Source of the DNA: Sinorhizobium sp. 6-70
GTDB taxonomy: Bacteria > Pseudomonadota > Alphaproteobacteria > Rhizobiales > Rhizobiaceae
Direction: 5' to 3'
Assembly: GCF_030124375.1 (NCBI RefSeq)
Contig: NZ_JASKLS010000015.1
Span: 1-64,000 of the forward strand
Length of the DNA stretch: 64,000 nucleotides
Positions 60,441 through 64,000 of the stretch are shown piece after piece. Position 1 is the stretch's first letter. Each line of letters opens with the position of its first letter. The translations under genes and the position numbers were made by a program. The notes beneath the pieces were generated by a model. The model worked only from the letters and a program-made list of their open reading frames with translations. It had not been told where the DNA came from and did no database searches.

Positions 60441-61296
60441 AGCCGAGGATAGGAATGCCTTCCTCGCAGCGCATGGCCCGCGCATTCGAGCGATCGCGAC
60501 ACGAGGGGAGCTCGGCGCATCGGCGGACTTGATCGGCAAGCTTCCCCATGTGGAGATCGTGTCGGTCTATGGCGTGGGTTATGATGCCGTCGATCTCGCG
60601 ACATGCCGTGAGCGCGGCATCCGCGTCACCAATACCCCCGATGTGCTGACGAATGACGTTGCCGATCTCGGTGTGGCGATGATGCTCTGCCAATCGCGTG
60701 GGATGATCGGTGCCGAAAGCTGGGTCAAGGACGGAAGCTGGGCAGCGAAGGGCCTTTATCCGCTGAAGCGGCGCGTTTGGGGCCGCAGAGCCGGCGTGCT
60801 CGGTCTGGGTCGCATCGGCTTCGAGGTTGCCAAGCGTCTTCGTGGTTTCGACATGGACGTCGCCTATAGCGACGTCGCCGAAAAGCCCTACGCGGATGGC
60901 ATGACCTTCATTGCCGACCCGGTCTCCCTCGCAGAGCATTCGGACTTCCTGTTTGTCACGCTGGCGGCCTCTTCCGCTACCCGGCACATCGTCTCGAAGG
61001 ACGTGATCGAGGCGCTCGGGCCCGAGGGAATGCTGATCAATATCTCGCGCGCTTCCAACATCGACGAGGAAGCCTTGCTCGATGCGTTGGAGATGGGTGT
61101 TCTGGGGGCGGCAGCACTCGATGTGTTCGAGGGGGAACCGAAGCTCGATCCCCGGTTCCTGAAGCTCGACAATGTTCTCCTGCAGCCCCATCATGCGTCC
61201 GGCACGGTCGAGACGCGCAAGGCGATGGGCCAACTCGTTCGCGACAACCTCGCCGCGCATTTTGCCGGCGCGGTCCTCCTGACCCCCGTTATCTGA
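60349..61296 (+). CDS. D-isomer 2-hydroxyacid dehydrogenase (hydroxypyruvate/glyoxylate reductase-like)
   Basis: 315 aa; ATG at 60349 with GGGAGGAAATTG upstream. Substrate domain: VEIVSVYGVGYDAVDLATCRERGIRVTNTPDVLTNDVADLGVAMML. Cofactor domain: AGVLGLGRIGFEVAKRLRGF (GxGxxG). NISRASNIDEEALLDALE and the general base region QPHHASGTVETRKAMG complete the catalytic Arg/Glu/His set. It reduces 2-keto acids to D-2-hydroxy acids, possibly 2-ketogluconate or hydroxypyruvate. It overlaps gntK by 92 nt. Confidence 0.88.
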   Translation: MTKPDILLMGPYPDWDLVDLEARYGVHKIYEAEDRNAFLAAHGPRIRAIATRGELGASADLIGKLPHVEIVSVYGVGYDAVDLATCRERGIRVTNTPDVLTNDVADLGVAMMLCQSRGMIGAESWVKDGSWAAKGLYPLKRRVWGRRAGVLGLGRIGFEVAKRLRGFDMDVAYSDVAEKPYADGMTFIADPVSLAEHSDFLFVTLAASSATRHIVSKDVIEALGPEGMLINISRASNIDEEALLDALEMGVLGAAALDVFEGEPKLDPRFLKLDNVLLQPHHASGTVETRKAMGQLVRDNLAAHFAGAVLLTPVI

Positions 61297-61306
61297 GGTA
61301 AGCCCG

Positions 61307-62338
61307 ATGAAAGTCGTCGTCATTCACGCCGCCAAGGACTTGCGGGTCGAGGAGCGGGACGCAGAGGTTCTCGGACCTGGCCAGATTGAAGTTCAGGTCG
61401 AAGCGGGCGGCATCTGCGGTTCCGACCTGCACTATTACAATCACGGCGGCTTCGGCACCGTACGCCTGCGCGAGCCGATGATCCTCGGGCACGAGGTCGC
61501 CGGAACGATCAAGGCGCTGGGCGAGGGCGTCGCCAGGTTTGCCGTGGGGGACCGGGTCGCCGTGTCGCCGAGCCGGCCCTGCGGAAGATGCGAATACTGC
61601 CAGCGCGGCCAACAGAACCATTGCATGAACATGCGCTTCTACGGCAGCGCCATGCCGATGCCGCATATCCAGGGCGCTTTCAGGCAGCGTCTGGTCGCGG
61701 AGGAGTGGCAGTGCCACAAGGTCGCTGACGGCGTCTCGATCAACGGAGCCGCACTCGCCGAGCCGTTTGCCGTCACCTTGCATGCGGTGGCCCGTGCGGG
61801 CTCGCTGATCGGAAAACGCGTTCTTGTCACCGGTTGCGGCCCGATCGGAGCCTTGGCGATCATCGCGGCTCGCGTTCACGGCGCACGAGAGATCGTCGCC
61901 ACCGACGTGATGGATGGCGTGCTCGAAAAGGCGCGATCGATCGGCGCGGACCGGGTGATCAACGTCGCTAATGACGCCGATCACCTCGCAGCTTACGCCG
62001 CCAACAAGGGCTATTTCGACGTCCAGTTCGAGGCGTCGGGCAACCAAATGGCGGTCAGGTCCGGGCTCGAGACGCTGAGGCCGCGTGGCGTTCTCGTACA
62101 ACTGGGGCTCGGCGGGGATGTTTCGATCCCGCAAAACCTGGTGGTCGCCAAGGAGATCGAAATGAAGGGCACCTTCCGCTTCCACGAGGAGTTCGGATTG
62201 GCCGTCGATCTGATCAATTCGCGCCGCGTCGACTTGAAGCCACTACTTTCTTCGGTGTTTGCGATCGATGACGCCGTGAAAGCGTTTGAGGCGGCTGGCG
62301 ACCGGAGCCGCTCGATGAAGGTTCAACTCGCCTTCTGA
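61307..62338 (+). CDS. idnD: Zinc-dependent MDR alcohol dehydrogenase, L-idonate 5-dehydrogenase-like
   Basis: 343 aa. Zinc-type MDR enzyme: catalytic ligands in GGICGSDLHYYNHGG and GHEVAGTIKALGEG, structural cysteines CGRCEYCQRGQQNHC, and cofactor motif VLVTGCGPIGALAIIAA. GICGSDLHYYNHGGFGTVRLREPMILGHE is close to L-idonate 5-dehydrogenase. With IdnO and GntK it gives the route idonate to 5-ketogluconate to gluconate to 6-phosphogluconate. Last gene of the operon; a hairpin follows. Confidence 0.88.
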   Translation: MKVVVIHAAKDLRVEERDAEVLGPGQIEVQVEAGGICGSDLHYYNHGGFGTVRLREPMILGHEVAGTIKALGEGVARFAVGDRVAVSPSRPCGRCEYCQRGQQNHCMNMRFYGSAMPMPHIQGAFRQRLVAEEWQCHKVADGVSINGAALAEPFAVTLHAVARAGSLIGKRVLVTGCGPIGALAIIAARVHGAREIVATDVMDGVLEKARSIGADRVINVANDADHLAAYAANKGYFDVQFEASGNQMAVRSGLETLRPRGVLVQLGLGGDVSIPQNLVVAKEIEMKGTFRFHEEFGLAVDLINSRRVDLKPLLSSVFAIDDAVKAFEAAGDRSRSMKVQLAF

Positions 62339-62368
62339 GCGACTGGCAAGCAAGTGAAACGGAGCGGA

Positions 62369-62386
62369 GCCGGCCTCAGGGCCGGC
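62369..62386 (+). terminator. Terminator candidate after idnD
   Basis: GCCGGCC-TCAG-GGCCGGC, a perfect short GC-rich hairpin 31 nt after the stop. No T run. Confidence 0.45.
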
Positions 62387-62480
62387 GGCCAGACATCAGA
62401 TTTGCCGGGCAGGATTGGAGGCGATCGACTTCGTTTCGCGAAGACCCAGCCCGGACGCGCTATGCAGTTCGCGTCCAGGG

Positions 62481-62960
62481 TTAACCTCGTGACACTGACT
62501 GAGGCATGGTCGCATCGTCAGAGCTTGCGTGCTTCCTGAGCTCGCTCATGAGATCTCGCACAATCTTCGAGGGCTGTCGGTTCGGGGGTAGAAGGAGAAG
62601 CGTGCGGAAATAGACAGCCCGTTCAAAGGGCCGGATTACGATGTTTTTGCCGAGAAAAGGTTCCGCGGTGATCGGGTTCACTACGCCGCAACCGAGCCCC
62701 GCATTCACCATTGCGCATATCGTGGTCGAATAGGGCGTCTCCAGCACGATCTTGGGCTTCACCGCCTCGGTCTCGAAGATCGCGTCAATTTGCCTCCGAG
62801 TCGTGTCCTCTGGGGCCAATGCTATGAAGGCTTCTCCGTGCAAGTCCTGGGGGAGATATGACTGTCCTCTCCGTCAGGCGGTGATTGGCTGGCCGGCTCA
62901 GAAATTGGTCTATGGCCAACCTGCTGGAATCCGGTGGCTGCGTGCGTGGTCATTGACCCG
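62481..62960 (-). pseudogene. Truncated, frameshifted LysR-family regulator
   Basis: The frame ending at 62481 encodes the C-terminal half of a LysR sensor domain (EAFIALAPEDTTRRQIDAIFETEAV, ...MVNAGLGCGVVNPITAE). Reading further upstream, the match continues in another frame as SRLAIDQFLSRPAN and HRLTERTVISP, joining at a run of five C's near 62850-62855, so at least one base has been inserted or lost. No helix-turn-helix is found before it. It sits just past the end of the idonate operon and may be its former regulator. Confidence 0.65.
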
Positions 62961-63080
62961 AGACTCACGTGCGGCGGAACGGTAGCTGCGATGGGTCAAG
63001 TTGTATGCATTTTCTGCACGGCCATTTAAATCGTCTCATCTACCGTCTGCGCATGAGTTTCGGAACCGGGAGTTCTAGCC

Positions 63081-63386
63081 ATGAAAGCGCAAACAAGAAT
63101 TTCGGTCGGGCTAATCGACAGCCGCAACGGCATGGTGCGGGGCGTTTTTGCACTGCTCCTTGCAGCAGCGGTGTCGGGATGTTCTGCCACCGCGGATCAG
63201 AGTATCCGCACCTCGTCGCTGACGAAACAGCTCGGCTACCCGGCGTTAAGCAGCAAGCCCGTCGCGGCCAAGCAGGTCGTCGTTCAACGGGCGGCCAAGC
63301 TCGAACGGGCCGCCTATCTCGGGCGCGCGCCATATATTTGCACGCCGAGCGGTTTTGGCAGCACCTCGCGCTGCTTCCTTCGATAA
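63081..63386 (+). CDS. Small lipoprotein (101 aa)
   Basis: The N-terminus has a lipoprotein signal (GVFALLLAAAVSGC) with the cysteine at about residue 34; the first 20 residues are longer than usual, and an internal ATG (codon 18, MVRGVF) may be the real start. The mature part ends with RAPYICTPSGFGSTSRCFLR, a two-cysteine motif that I associate with small exported proteins in rhizobia. Function unknown. GGGAG precedes the first ATG. It converges on the DUF995 gene. Confidence 0.65.
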   Translation: MKAQTRISVGLIDSRNGMVRGVFALLLAAAVSGCSATADQSIRTSSLTKQLGYPALSSKPVAAKQVVVQRAAKLERAAYLGRAPYICTPSGFGSTSRCFLR

Positions 63387-63483
63387 TGGCGGAGTTGCGC
63401 GCCGATTGGCGACGGGCTCATCTGCGGAGCCTTCTTGATGCGCTGACGCCAACAGGCTGCGCAACCCCTTCACCCGGTCAAGA

Positions 63484-63999
63484 TCAGTCGACCTTGCCGA
63501 GCTTGGCTTCGATGCGGTTCAGCCGCGCGGTCACATAATTGCCGTGGCGAAGTTTGGCGAATTCGTCATCAGGCTTTGCCGGCGTGTTCCTGAAGACATA
63601 CCATTCGCCATTCGGTTCGCGTTTCTGAAGAATGCGGCTACCTTGCTTGCGATGGCTGAAGCATGTCGTTGCGGGTGCGGAGCCGTCCTTGGCATGCCAG
63701 TCGGCCTTGAAGCAGAGTTTTCCCGGCCCAGTGATGAACCAGCGGCCGACACCGTATGAGGGCGTGCCGTTCTCGCGTGACCAGGCCGTAAACCGGCGCT
63801 GCCGCACCGAGAAATAACCCGCGCCCGCTTTCCATATCCACGATTTCTGACCGTAGAGCTTGTAGAGCTCCTCGTGCGTGAGTGGCGTTGCATTTTGAGC
63901 GTTCACGCGTCCAGCAGCGGCCTCGGCAACCGATCCCGCCGCCCCCATGGCCGCAGCGATTGCGACCACCAAAGATATTGTGCGTAGTGCTGGCTTCAT
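63484..63999 (-). CDS. DUF995 family exported protein
   Basis: 171 aa, complete, its ATG lying one base from the window end. A signal peptide (ISLVVAIAAAMGAAGSVAEAAAG) precedes a DUF995-like domain: PLTHEELYKLYGQKSWIWKAGAGYFS, FTAWSRENGTPSYGVGRWFITGPGKLCFKADWHAKDGSAPATTCFSHRK and a basic C-terminus. DUF995 proteins are small periplasmic proteins of alphaproteobacteria with no known activity. Its promoter and ribosome site are outside the window. Confidence 0.8.
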   Translation of the reverse strand: MKPALRTISLVVAIAAAMGAAGSVAEAAAGRVNAQNATPLTHEELYKLYGQKSWIWKAGAGYFSVRQRRFTAWSRENGTPSYGVGRWFITGPGKLCFKADWHAKDGSAPATTCFSHRKQGSRILQKREPNGEWYVFRNTPAKPDDEFAKLRHGNYVTARLNRIEAKLGKVD

Positions 64000-64000
64000 C

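Overview
The window looks like the replicator region of a second replicon (megaplasmid or chromid, pSymB type) from a Sinorhizobium/Ensifer-like alphaproteobacterium. The main evidence is a complete repABC cassette (repA-repB-repC on the minus strand, 16.4-20.0 kb) with a small antisense RNA gene between repB and repC. Six 16-bp palindromes fit the RepB/parS consensus of repABC plasmids. The DNA is GC-rich, a thuR-thuEFGKAB trehalose/maltose locus is present, and RIME-like rhizobial intergenic repeats recur. I see no rRNA, tRNA, CRISPR array or intact insertion sequence.

Region by region. 0-8.7 kb: the edge of a Tat-exported alpha/beta hydrolase divergent from a GlxA/AraC-type regulator, then a two-helix K+ channel, a Ca2+/H+ exchanger, an esterase-like lipoprotein, an exported DUF2950/DUF3300 pair and an RsuA/RluB pseudouridine synthase. 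8.9-12.2 kb: a tripartite tricarboxylate transporter (tctC, tctB, tctA), with a parS-like site and a RIME between tctC and tctB. 12.3-16.4 kb: an exported hypothetical protein, a plasmid-associated DUF1612/HTH protein, a glycosyltransferase and three more parS-like sites. 16.4-20.3 kb: repC, ctRNA, repB, repA and two parS-like sites of a second sequence type. 20.4-31.5 kb: single genes (hutC-like repressor, EF-G-like GTPase, intradiol dioxygenase, Bcr/CflA efflux pump with a divergent TetR repressor, flavoprotein, metallo-beta-lactamase) separated by many RIMEs. 30.4-38.3 kb: the thu locus. 39-46.7 kb: an accessory stretch with redox enzymes, a frameshifted AraC regulator, a beheaded LysR gene and a GNAT acetyltransferase.

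47.2-62.4 kb is a large catabolic block. The first operon encodes a biotin carrier, a biotin carboxylase, a second carrier-like protein without the biotinyl lysine, and the three 5-oxoprolinase-type subunits (PxpB, PxpC, PxpA), followed by an aminotransferase. After a LysR gene on the opposite strand, a second operon encodes a dehydrogenase, a complete amino-acid-type ABC importer, a CHA/HMG-type aldolase, an IdnO-like ketogluconate reductase, a gluconokinase, a 2-hydroxyacid dehydrogenase and an IdnD-like dehydrogenase. Tight ATGA-type overlaps show co-translation. The arrangement suggests uptake of a cyclic amide or amino/sugar acid, biotin-dependent activation and ring opening, then transamination, aldol cleavage and oxidation. 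That chemistry is inferred and the substrate is unknown. The window ends with a broken LysR gene, a small lipoprotein and a DUF995 protein.
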